From NCBI GenBank assembly GCA_947652115.1, contig OX393568.1, positions 20,877,325-20,941,324 on the forward strand: a DNA stretch of 64,000 nucleotides, read 5' to 3'. A model generated the notes under the pieces. That model was given only the letters and a program-made list of their open reading frames with translations. It had not been told where the DNA came from and made no database searches. The position numbers were made by a program, and so were the translations under genes. Shown here piece after piece: positions 11,380 through 23,700 of the stretch. Every line of letters begins with the position of its first letter. Positions within the stretch are counted from its first letter, which is position 1. This DNA is from Blastomussa wellsi. Taxonomy: Eukaryota; Cnidaria; Anthozoa; Scleractinia; Plerogyridae.

Positions 11380-12912
11380 AACTCCTCCAAATAACACAGA
11401 GTATAGTGCCTTTTCAGAAGCAAGCCAGGAGCGAAAACGACGTCGGACGATCGAATTTTACATAGTCCGGCAAATGTACAAAAGGAGGGCATGTTATCGC
11501 CACGTGTTCTGTCAAACTTATTTCGTCACCCATGGTGATATATCGTCAAAAAACAGAACACGGCGGATTTGATCACGTACAAACGCCTTATGTGGTATGG
11601 TGCAAGCTTGCCAACGGAGGGACACTACTTTCCGGTGCGAAGCGTCGAGCAGTGTCCGCCCTCTCTCGGGAGTGTTCGGGAAGCCTATCGACAGGCCAGC
11701 GTTATTTTTAACCATCTTGAACACACTGTCTCTGCAATTGAGCCTCTCTATGGGTGCGCGCGTTCGTCGATTTCGTCGCGCTTTTTTCATCAAATCGTCG
11801 CCTTTTCAACGACGTCGTCCCTTTTATGTCAAGAATTGTTTTGCGCACATGGACCTTTAAGATCATTTCAGGTTTGATTGTGGATCACATGATTTATAAT
11901 TTTCATATTCAAATCTTTTAGGTCTGACTGAAAATCGTCGCTTCAATCTCCAAGATCGTCGTTTCATCAATAGCGATCGTCGCGTCTTCGACTTCATCGG
12001 AAATACCCATCGAGAGTCTCGCAATTGCGTCAGCAAAAGAGGCCGCAAAGTCGAAACTCGGGATAGTTAAAAAAGGAACGAGAAGAGCTTCTCAACCTAG
12101 ACTGCTCACAGCCGCTCTATTTTTTCAATGCAACGCAAAAGAAAGCGCGCGAACAAAAAATGCGTTTTTCGCCGGAGGAGTCCAGTTCTCTCGCGATTCA
12201 TCCACCGCATTCGCCGATCGAGGAAAAATACGAAAAAATAGCGGACTGTGAACAGTTTATCTCAACCCCCCCCCCCCCCCCGCTAGAATTTGTACTTGCT
12301 ACACGTGCACAGCCTCTCTGTCGGAGAACTAGAAGAGGAGTATTCTTTAAAGTGCAAGGTCACTTTTTTCGGCCCACAAATACAATATTTAATTTCATAT
12401 GAAAAATTTGCTCGGGCCACCGTAACGAAACAAGAAATACCGGATCCTGTAATAATCATTATATTAATTTATTTGTAATAATCATTAATTTACTTTTTAA
12501 ATAATTAATTAACCAAAATAAGAAAACCAAAATAAAAAAAGTACTCTCACCGCCCCTTGACATGTCACCCTACCCTACTCTGAGGATTGTTCTTAGCTCA
12601 CCATGGATGCCGAGGAAGGCATTTCATCGCTATTGTCAGACATAGTTGAAATTTAGGCCAGGAAAATACAAGCTATATATAGTCATCTCCAGGCTCCTGT
12701 CATCTGTCTACGTGCAAACGTTGGAACCACCAACTACGTCATCACTGCTTAATTCGTTCCCAGTCTCCGGATCCTGGTCTAATTTGCGTACTTCAAGCAG
12801 CAAATAGCCGGATTTCTTTCCTGTCCTCCACATTTCTTTTGTCATTTTGGATTAAGGGTACAATATGCTACAAAATTATGCGACATTTTTTTACTTCATA
12901 GGCATTTTAACG
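11380..12912. mobile_element. decayed copy of the THAP-type TIR element
   Basis: The segment 12596-12912 matches the right part of the element at 18825-20433: the shared stretch GAGGAAGGCATTTCATCGCT, then GACATAGTTGAAATTTAG, and the terminal repeat TTTTTTTACTTCATAGGC. A short piece near 11384 (CTCCAAATAACACAGAG...AGTGCC) matches 19942-19971. The DNA between is not recognisably the same, so the copy is rearranged or carries an insertion. No left terminal repeat was found. Confidence 0.55.
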
Positions 12913-14781
12913 TCATCACCTCTGTATGCATTACGTGCCGTTTATTTTATTATATTCAAACAAACACTGTTGACCCTCGAGAAGCAAAACAGCAAATCAC
13001 CAGCACTCTGGCTACCTTGGGTGCCAGTCTGCCAGAGCTTTTCATGCGTGATTTCCTTTATTAGCTAAACCTTTATGGTGACCCGCGCGAAAAAAAAAAG
13101 TCAAGTGTTCCTCGCGGGCGAGGAAAAAACTCTAGCACCCGGGGTACAATGTGTCTGCCCTCAGGTTTTTCTCTCGCTCGTCGCTTTATTGGCCTTCATT
13201 ATTTTCTTGCTGCCACCTCAATATCTTCCATAGCACACGTCACTGGCATGCCTGCCGCTTATGTTGATATTATATTTACTCCAAAAGCTGAAAGCCAGCA
13301 CGTAAGCATACGGCACTTGTACGTGCAGATTCAACGATTTGGCAGATTGTGTAACAAGGTCGGAATGATTGCGCATTTTAAGGTTAATGTTAAATTGCCA
13401 ACCCAACAAGATATGGGCGCAAAATCAACTCAAAATTAAGCACTAAACTTGAAAATTGCGATGCCTTCAGAGAGGTATCAACTGAACCTGAGAGGAAGAA
13501 ACTTTGCGGTCGATCATGGCCGTGACTTCGGTCAAAACCCAGGAAAACAACCTATAGTGGGGTCAAGAACCCCCTTTCCGGAATCCTGGAACGTTTAACA
13601 GCATAATCACTTTTGATATATTTGGCACACTCAGTTTTTCGAGACGGAAATGATTGAGGAAACATAAGGGAACAGCCCTTTCCAACGATTTAGCCCTCCT
13701 GCTTGCAATTAGGCCTGGTCAGCATGATTTTATCATCAATCTGTTTTCGAATCCGGAAAAGTTCATATCAATTGGACGCATCGATTAATTACCGGTCGTG
13801 ACTTTTGGTTATACACGGTTGGACTTGCCTTTTCAGGCACGGAAAGCTATATTTAACGTTGCAGTTAATTGTTTTCGTTTTTCAATGCTTGGTAACTGAT
13901 AAAGATAACATTCAGTAGATCTCAGTAAACCTGGCCATGGTGGAAAAAATCTTCAGCGCATTTACGAGTAAATTTCTGGGGTGCGCACGGCGATCTTACC
14001 CCAGTCCCCCACTCCTCCAGCATCTGCTATTAAAACGTTTGCATATGTACTAAACGAGACGTCTGCGACAAAATAAGTGTTAACTCTATTTACTGTATAA
14101 ATTAGGTTAAAAATGCAATCAAACGAAAAGGAAACGAATGTTTTTCCACGAGCTAGTAAACAGGAACACAGAATGGATGAGGCATAGGGTAAAAATACTC
14201 GTGGTTTCCGCTCAGTCGCCCGCGAGACTCGGATTGCATTGCGTCGGTCTTAAAAGCGAAATTTCTTTGGAGTCTTAAGAAAAAAGTCACTAGTAAAGTC
14301 AGAACAATATTCACTGCTGCAGTCAGTGCAGTGTAATTTTTTAGTGACGCAATTATGAAATAACTTAATTCCGCCCACGAAGATTGTGAAATGCAAAATG
14401 AAGATATGACACGCTTGACTTTAAAACAATGCGTTTGATTTCCGACTCTGAAGAATTTTCTGCTTCTCAGGAACGGTTCAAATCACGACAGGGTTAATTG
14501 ATCAGTTCAAAATGGAAGCCTGTATATATTTCTCGTTGCTCTTTCGAAGGAAAACTGCACTGATTGAGCATCAACACCAAGGCTACCGCTGAAGGGAACG
14601 TTTTATGCTCTCACTTCCACGTGATCAAACTTAGCCAATCAGAGAATCTTCTCAGTCCGCTGAAAGGGTGACTTCCGTGTTGCGAAGTGATCGATTCAAG
14701 TGGAAGCGAATATTTTGTGAGTGTTCGCTTCACATGTAGCGAAGGAAAAGATCGCTTAGATACAAGAATCCAGACAGATTC

Positions 14782-17700
14782 ATGACAGAAATGGGGGATG
14801 GAGATGTTGTCATTTCAGGATACCTTCGGAAATCGCCACCAGAAACCAAATTCAAAGTCAGTTCGGTAAGTGTCTGAATGAAATCTGATGAAAACCACAG
14901 TTCACGATGCGCGCGATTTCATCAAATAATATTTGCCTGCATTCCTTCCTTGTGAATAATTTCACATCATTGTATTTTGAGTTGGTTCAGCTGCTTGTGT
15001 ACTTGATCAATACATAGTTTTCTGTTCATTCCGCGCCACAGTTATGAAATGCAAACACAATTCTTTCACAGATCTGTTCACAATTTGGCGAGACATGTCG
15101 TTTCGCCTCTTTGCCAAGTGCAAGGTTGAAGTGTGCAGTTCTGTCGTTTTATACTCGCTGCCTTCAAAATATTAAAGGCAGCTTTTCAATGCAATAAGGT
15201 TTGCTGAATGATTAGACTTAACTAATCGTTTCGCTCACTCCTTGCGGATATAATCATTTGTATGAAGCAATAAGAGTTGTGTTCATGACTGCGACGACTT
15301 CCGTAGTTGTAGAAATTCAAAATTAATAAATTCATTGGAATCGTGAAGGGTCTCAAAGATTTCCTGCAACAACAATTACAGTGCTAGAAGTTAAAATCAC
15401 TAAATCATCTTCGGTCAACTTGTCTTAATGAGATCGTTCCTTTGCTTGAATTCAAGCTTAATCTACCGACATTTTCTTGAGTTTGTAGACGAGTAGATTT
15501 CATTTGTGTACGAAATTTGTAGTTATTTGCGATTACCTTGTTGTGATCGAATTAACATAAGATCTTTTTAATTGAAGTTCCATACGTTGTAGCATGTAGA
15601 AACGTCGTGAAAAATGTACCGGCTTTGGTAATAGCGTATTCAAAACACATTGCTCAAATTTGCAATATGATCCATTTATGCTGTTGACGTCTGCAGCTAC
15701 AATGGTAGTACAGTGGTGTACATGTGTATTGTAAAACATAATTTCTCAGTCCTCGATCCTCTAGGATTTATACAATGCTAAATTACTTTATCGTAGCAAC
15801 TTGGAGGGATATTGTTTTATAAAAGATGCAAATATTCCAGCACATTCCTGTAGTAATGATTATTAGAGTAATGTCGTAGTAATTTATGCATGTCAGGGAA
15901 AATGAAGGAAGGAATTCCTGGGCATTAGATTTTTTAAACTGCTTTTGTTTCAGTTTCCACTGTAAATGCAACAGTATATTTTGAAGACACAGTGTTTTTT
16001 TGCATCCGGAAGAAATATATGCTTATATAATGTTATATTTCAACTCTGTATTGCAGTTGTCTTGAAATGCACCAATTGATGACATTAGTGATCTGATCAC
16101 AAGGAAGTGATAATTTGATATTGTGAACATTGTAAACAAGATTATGCCCCCACTGGCCTATAATTAAAATTGCTCATTAATTTATGCATACATGTGGACC
16201 ATACAGAATTCAATATTTGCTTACTGTAGTGTTTTCCATGTGACATCAAGTATATTTGTAGTCCCTTCAACTTCCTTGTTAAATGTCCTTGATGGAGAAT
16301 TTTTGGAATTCTAGTAGGAAGTGCTTTGGATTAATGATCACATCAGATACATCATTGTTAAGGCAACATAAATTGTAAACAGTTATTACAAATACATGAA
16401 AACTCCAGGATATCATGTGAACTGCTAACTAAAGTAACAATCCTCTTCCTTGTCTTTTCGATGACAAACTTGTAGTGCACAGTATATCGGTCTTATTAAC
16501 TGCAGATGAACGAGGAAAAGACAAGCCGTAGAAGGGGGAATAATTCAATAGAAAACTAACTACCCAGGCTCACTACAAAAGTCATGGGGAATGCTGTGAG
16601 TTTGAGAATTGATCACTAATCGCTTGCAAAAGAAGTGGTTTTTTTGGAGATGCTTGGGAGAAAAACTGCTTCAAAAACATTCAAGCCCTTCACATTTTTA
16701 GTTCATGACGTTGGTGGGAAGCTGCTTCATCGCCAAATTTAGCAATGTTTTTCTGTTTTGCTCTAAGAAAATGCTCTGAAGATGTGGAAGATGCGGAAAG
16801 TGTAGTGAGTTATGCGGATCTGCACCACTGCATCCTGTCAGATGGGCACTCTGTAATAAAAATAGTCGATTACTAGGTGCTTACCAAAAATTAATTTTTA
16901 TTGATACACCCGAGTAGGGAAGGACACACATAACTTTGGCTCTTTAGCTGGTTTAAGTGAAGGGAAGTAGTGATGTTCTGTGTTGTGCCTCATTAATTTT
17001 GCAACAAGATGAGAATGTGAATTTACATGTATGATCATAGTTGGGCAAAAAGATGTTGAAAAAGTTAGTCATTTTAAAACTATTTTTGCACTTTTCAACC
17101 AGTACAGCATCATTCTAAGTGCTAAATTGTTGAGTTGTTAAGGTACAATATACAGTTTATCTTTGAGGTGTGCTTTCTTTTTAAAGTTGTCTTTTTAATA
17201 AATATTTTTTTATTTCTAATTATGGATAATTTTTTCTTTTGTCTGTCTTGCAGTGGCAGAAACGCTTCTTTGTTTTGCGTGCAAACAAACAGCTACATTA
17301 TTTCAAGAGTGAGAAGGAAAAGCGTCCTGTGAAAGACCCAATAAACTTGGCATTTTGCAAGTCTGTTGAATCGCATTTGGATCATTATAAATTCAAGCAT
17401 GTGTTTAGTATTGTCACAGATCATAGGACGTATTATCTCGTGGCAGACACACGGAGAGACATGGAGATCTGGGTTGACAAACTTTGTAATGTGTGTGGTT
17501 TCAGAAGAACAGATGGTGACACCTCACCAGGTTAGGTTTCATATTGCTACAGTATGCTGTGGCTCAATTTTAACCTTGGTTCCAATTAATTTTTATTGTT
17601 TTGTTTCAAGCTCATTATCATACATGACTACATGTATATACCCAAATACAAAGGAAAATAAAATCTGAACCAAGGATAAAACTGAGCCACAAAACTTATA

Positions 17701-20700
17701 CAGACCCATCCACATGTAGCTTTTAAAAGAGCTCATTCAAATAACAATGCTACGATTAATATTTTAGTCAATGATGAAAACATTAAGGTTTCTTAGCAAA
17801 TGAAGGTTATGCCAAAAAAGGTTTTGGAATGATTTGGTTCGCTGGTGTAGAGGTATAAATATCCAAATTGATTCACTCTGCGCTTTAGATATATTATTTG
17901 GTTTATGGAAAAGGAAGGACGATTTTTTGTTATTGAATCATATTATTATTATTGCCAAACAATATATTTATTATTGCAGAAATAATGTTTTAAATCTTCT
18001 CTGTTCTTTTATTAAAAATCGATTGAGTTTATGATATTTAAAGCAGAATTGCAAGTTTAAATAATAAGTTAAGTAAACACTTGTTAAAATGGGGCAAGTA
18101 TACTGAGAGACAACAACAGGTTTAAGTGCTAGTATCGATTTGTGCAAGAAATTTATAATTTTTTGCTACTAATTGTTGTAACATCCTGTTTATGTTAGTT
18201 ACTATTATCATTAGTATTATTATTGTTTTTGTTCTGTTCATAGCTTTATGGTGGGTGCAAGGTATTATATTATTATAGAAAAATCAATAAAATACAAAAA
18301 AATGTTAAACTGACAGTGATGTACATGTCCTGGCGTAACTAATCAAACCAAATTAAATGTTCGATTAATCACAGTCGATTGAACATAAATCAGGCCTTTT
18401 AAACAGCAGAAATCCATCCAGTGATGAGAGATGAGAGAATGGAAAGATATTGACCAAAGGAAAAAAAATTGTGTTGTCTATTAATAATTAACCAGTAGAG
18501 CGCAGTAGGGTATCCATCTGGGGGGAAATGGACAATTCTTTGTGTCTCGATCGGTGTATAAATAATCATATCAAAGAATAAAAAGTAACACAAACACAGT
18601 TGTTGATGTTATTTCATTATTTTTTTAAAAAGATCTATTTTAGCCAGTGCAGATACACTGACATTAATGTATCAGGGCTGAAAAAAACTAATGATATCAA
18701 AACTTCGCAAGAATCTTAGAACATTGTCCTGTATAATTTTTTTGCAGGTTTTGCAATACTTATTTCCTGAGTCACACCTAAAACATTGAAAAAAGTACAA
18801 ATTGTCCAGACCAATTAGATTTGAAAGTGCCTATGAAGTAAAAACATTTTTTGACCAATTCACTTGTTTATGTCTAAATTAACTCAAATTAGCGGGTTTA
18901 AGCCATGAAAAGCGCATTCTTTGATGTTTTTTGGAACCTCAAAGTTTGGATTTCCCAAGCTGAAATGGGTCCGTTTCGCGCTCGGCCAAACGCACAGATT
19001 ACACAGGAAGTGACGCAGTTGGTGGTTCTGGATACGATAGCGCCATGGCGGATAAGAGAGCGAAGAAGGGAGGGATGAATTATTGTGCCGCTGGTGGCCC
19101 CAATACAGTCAACTGCACCAACAGAACTTGCACACCAGCGATTTCGATGTATTACTCCCCAAAGGAGAAAAGTGTGGGGCAAAACCGACAAGATTTCGTG
19201 CCAAACAAGTCATATTTGTCTTCGGCACATTTTGACAACAGCTGCTTCGAGCACAAGCCAGGTTTCCGCTGTGATGGTTCTGAAGAAGCTGTGAAATTGG
19301 AAAACGTCTTATTAAGGGTTCAGTTCCATCCAAAAAATTCAGATGTACCGACGAGATTGCCTATAACTGAACAGTCGATCTCAACGAAAGCAGCGAAGAA
19401 TAAGTTTATTAAATAACACTCTGTGCTATGTGAATTATACGTGCTGGTGTGAAACACGCACACATCTAATTTAGTCGCAAAAGTTGATTTCTTTTCAGGA
19501 AATAATCAAGATTAATTTTGTCATCGGAAAAGAAATGGCACGTGTTTGTTTCAAATGAAAACATATTCTGAAATAGTGGCATGCACAACACGCAATACAG
19601 TCAACAGATTTGCACGTGGTAGATATAAAATTAATCTACAATTGAATCATGTCGTGCCAACAAGAAAATACAATGAACAGCCGGGCCCAGCATCACAAAC
19701 AGCAAATGCAAGCTATCAACATCTTCACGGAAAGTCTTACCCTGCCCTTCAATAGCGAAGTTATGAGTACTTAATAAACATCTCTTGCAAATATAAATGA
19801 GCCAAAACAAACCGAGCAGACAAAACATATTGAACATTACAGAGGTGTCAAACTTCTAATAGAAAATCGTTCAGACGTCTGACCTCTATACATCTGCATG
19901 GTGGCTACGATGTTATGGTTTCAGTTTGAAGAAGAAAAGCCTCCAAATAATACAGTATATAGTGCCCCTTAGAAATAAACAGATCGACGGAAAATGAACA
20001 AGTGTCATGAGCGATCGGCTCGTCGGCATAATGCGCATAAGGCTGTTGGATATGTCCAACTATCTAAATTTCCAGCGAAGGATCGCTTCTTGCGGATTGT
20101 TCATCGCTCGAAATGGATGTCGAGGAAGGCATTTCATCGCTGCTGTCAGACATAGTTGAAATTTAGCCCATGAAAATACAAGCTGTGGGCCTCTGACTAC
20201 GAGAAGTTCACTCAAAAGCAACAGGAAACTATGTGTAAACAACATGCTGGAACCAGTAACTACGTCATCAGCGCTTAATTCATTCCCAGTCTCTGGAACC
20301 CCCTATTTACGTACTTCAAGCGGCAAAAAAACGGATTTTCTTTTCTTTCCACTGAATTTCTTTTGTCATTTTGGGGTAAGGGTACAATATACTACAAAAA
20401 TGTGCAAAAAAATTTTTACTTCATAGGCACTTTAATTGATAATTACACAGTTGTGATTATTATAGTGACTGCTATACAGTACTAAGCACATACTAGGAAA
20501 CCTCAAACATAAAATAATGTAATAAATAAAAATATGTAATGATGTTTTTTTTTCTCTTGTTAGATTTGAATTCAGATGGGAAAAGCAATGTATACCACAC
20601 TTCTCCGGCTCAATCTCTCCCAATTTCGGCTGCCAAACTGCACGCAATGAGTCCTGTTGGATCTCCATCTAGCTTTTCATCATCAGGTTCAAGTCTCACC

Positions 20701-23700
20701 TCACCAACCGGCCCTTGCCCACTATCCATTCCTAAACACGTCATAGATGATAGAAACAAAGCCAGGTCAATGAGTGACCCTCCAGAACTTTCTGGTGACC
20801 CTCAACTTAACCGTGAGAAGCAACGACGGCAGTCTGAGCAAGTTGGAAATTCAATTTGTCCAGTTAATTTTCAAGGTTTTCCAAGTGGGGCGTCTTCTCC
20901 TGCTGGTGTAACATCAAGGCAAGATTTGGCTGCAATTAGGTCTGGCAATCCTGCAGAAAGTTATGACATATTACCTTCCCCAAGAACCCATAAAGTTCAG
21001 AGGGATCAGGAAACGCATGAAAATTATGGCAATGTCCCGATACCTCGACCACTTCAAGATCGCTTGACTAGTCCTTCCTCTCCAAGAGCAAAATCACAGC
21101 ATCTATTGTCACCCAGACAGGAGGACTATGATGCCGTGCCTGTACCACGGCCCATCTCTCAGGCAAGTAACAGATCCTCACAGGAGGTGTACGATGTTGT
21201 CCCTCCGCCACGGCCAACATCATCTTGCAGTGAAACACAAGATACTTATGATGTTCCTCCAACAGTAAGGACACCAGAGAATGAAAACTATGACATTGTT
21301 CCCGCAGCTAGACAAGTATCCTCTTATAGTGATACACAAGATGGTCAAGGTCTCTATGATATTCCACCAGGTTTTGGAAAAGCACAAGGGCAAGAGAACT
21401 ATGACACTGTTCCCCTCCCAAGGCCAACATCTTATGGTGATTCACCTGTTGGCAGAATACAAGACCAGGAGAATTATGACTTCGTTCCTCAGCCACGACC
21501 AGTTTCTTCCTTTAGTGACACACAAGCTGGTCAAGGTCTGTATGATTCTCCTCCTTGTGGGAGGGTATCAGAGCAAGCAAACTATGACGTTGTACCTCCT
21601 CTGCGCAGACAAAGATATATTGAACAGGATGCTTCAAAAGAAAATTATGATGTTGTACCAATCCCACGACCAACTTCACAAGAGGTTTATGACATTGTTC
21701 CACCAGCCAGGCCAGCAAGAATACCAAGTGACTCTGGAAGTATGCAAAGGGATCAAAGTAGTGGTGATCCGCATTTTTCTGATGTGTATCGCAATGAGCA
21801 GTCAGCTGCAGATGTTTATCATTGGGTCCCACCTCCAATTCCTGCCCCACACCAGCCCAGTAACGATGCTTATGACACACTCCCAAAAACCAGTCGTCCT
21901 GTTAGTGCAGATTCTGGACTTAACGCTTCATTTTCAAGCATCTGTTCCTTGAAGTCTGATAGTCATGATGATAGATACGATGCCCCTTTGCCACCAGTAC
22001 CAAACGAGAAAAGAGATTCAGGATCTTTGAGTGACGAAACACCTGATTATGATCAAGATGCAGAGGAGATTTATGACAAGCCACCTAGTTTGGCATCTAG
22101 AAACTCAATTTATGATATTCCGCCAGCTGCCCAGAAGAGCAACTATGATGTTCTTCCAACACACCCAAATGAAATATATGATGTTTCTCCTAGCACCTCT
22201 GATGATGGCGATGTCTATGATGTGCCACCACAACACCCTAATCAAGGTATGAACATGCTGACCTAATAATCATAAAATTAATGTAAGTTATAATTATTTA
22301 TACTTACCACTGTTAGCAAACAAATAATAATGACTTGTGCCTTGTTTTATGCTCATTCATGCACATCATGCAATGAATGAGATGTTGTGGGAAAACTATG
22401 TGGACGGAAGCTGTGGACTGCAGAAGGAAGTTGCATTGTTGTCAGGAAACGGAATTACCCCCCCCCCCCCCCACCCCGTTAGAAAATGTCAAAATTATAA
22501 CTTCTATCAAAGATAGCAATGTCTACTTTCAAAATATCTCCCCATACTTAAAATCTTATTGACAACCCTGATGTGAATGTTGTACAAGCCAGGGCATCGT
22601 GGTAAGTTGAATTGATGGCAGGAAAAATGTCGATTCTCACACTAGGATGGGCAACGCCACCAAATTAGTGATGCTAACCATGTTTACTGGTACTGTAACA
22701 AGAAATACATTCACTCTTCGAGTCTACATGTATCTATTAGTATAGATGAACTAACTTAACTAGTCTTTTTGGTCTCTGACTCCTCAGACAAGTAAGCTAC
22801 GAGATTTTTTGAAGAAATCGAAGATGCGACAATTACTGATGATTGCAGAAACAGAACAACATGGGCAAAAAATCAAATTTATTTAATTTGCTTGTCACCA
22901 AATTAGTTATTTAATAATTATGTGGCTTTTGATGGATGGCTTTTTTGGCTGTGAATTAGTGACTATACTTTCAGGCAATGATTTCAGTTCATGAAATAAA
23001 AAATATCTGCTTAAAAAAAGTTGAAGTAGTCACACGTTATTTACAAAAATAATCATTTTAAGGGACACGTGTTAAAATAATAATGTTGCATTGTGTGAGG
23101 GTGGAGGTTTCTGAGGTTTCTGCAGTAACAAATCTGACCACTGATGTAGACGTTTTTATTGACTACTCAGGGTACTTAAATGGTCCAACTGGAAGGCCAG
23201 GGGCCCCAGTTATTGATCGTTCTACAAAACCGCCGCCTGAGGTCAATAGAGCCATGAAGCCAAAGACACTAGCACAAGACGACAGGCTGCAAGGTCACAG
23301 CTACTGTAATATGGCTCCGCCTGTTAATCGGAAAAGCAAGTACACAAGAAGTACCATGCCTCAACCGGAGCACAGTTACATCAATTGCGGCTCTCTGCCA
23401 GCACGCCCTCAGAATCTGCCTCTTGTGAAGACCCTAAATGGAAACCCCTACGTAGGGTCTTTGCCCAATCAGCCAAGTAAATGGTCCGGAACACCTGAAG
23501 AGGATGCTGAATATTGCTTAATGGAACCGACACGGTCACAGTTTACACGTTGCTACAGCTTTGACAAAGATGTAAAGCAAACGTCACCAGTTACTGATCA
23601 GTGCTATGAAGACATGTCAGCGATGAAGACCAAGAGGCTCTCTGGTTCAAAGAGCAGCTCATCATCATCATCATCTTTGGCTGAAGATGATGTATACACA

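Larger units (their letters stand above)
7563..14781. other. intergenic region between divergent genes, repeat-rich
   Basis: This holds the presumed promoters, and probably the missing 5' exon, of the patched-like gene (minus) and of GAB (plus). I recognise a hairpin at 7781-7838, a MITE at 8640-8993, palindromes at 9470-9554 and 9801-9977, G/C homopolymers near 9729 and 12266, and a decayed THAP-element copy at 11380-12912. From 13000 to 14780 I see only unique-looking, AT-rich DNA that should include the GAB promoter. Confidence 0.5.
18825..20433. mobile_element. 1.6-kb TIR DNA transposon derivative with THAP frame
   Basis: Twenty-one-base terminal inverted repeats, AAAGTGCCTATGAAG plus an A-rich end, stand at 18825-18845 and 20413-20433 and match perfectly. 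Inside are a plus-strand THAP-like frame (19045-19416) and a short minus-strand serine-rich frame (20153-20064), facing each other. No transposase catalytic domain is visible, so it is probably non-autonomous. I could not find a clear target duplication. It lies in the intron between the PH exon and the large tyrosine-motif exon of GAB. Confidence 0.7.

Noticed and set aside
21281..21952. A 223-codon frame overlapping the GAB tyrosine-motif exon in another frame
   Set aside because: It exists because the exon is internally repetitive. Its product is a string of M, T, L, I and H with no domain. The main frame fits the exon phases and family.
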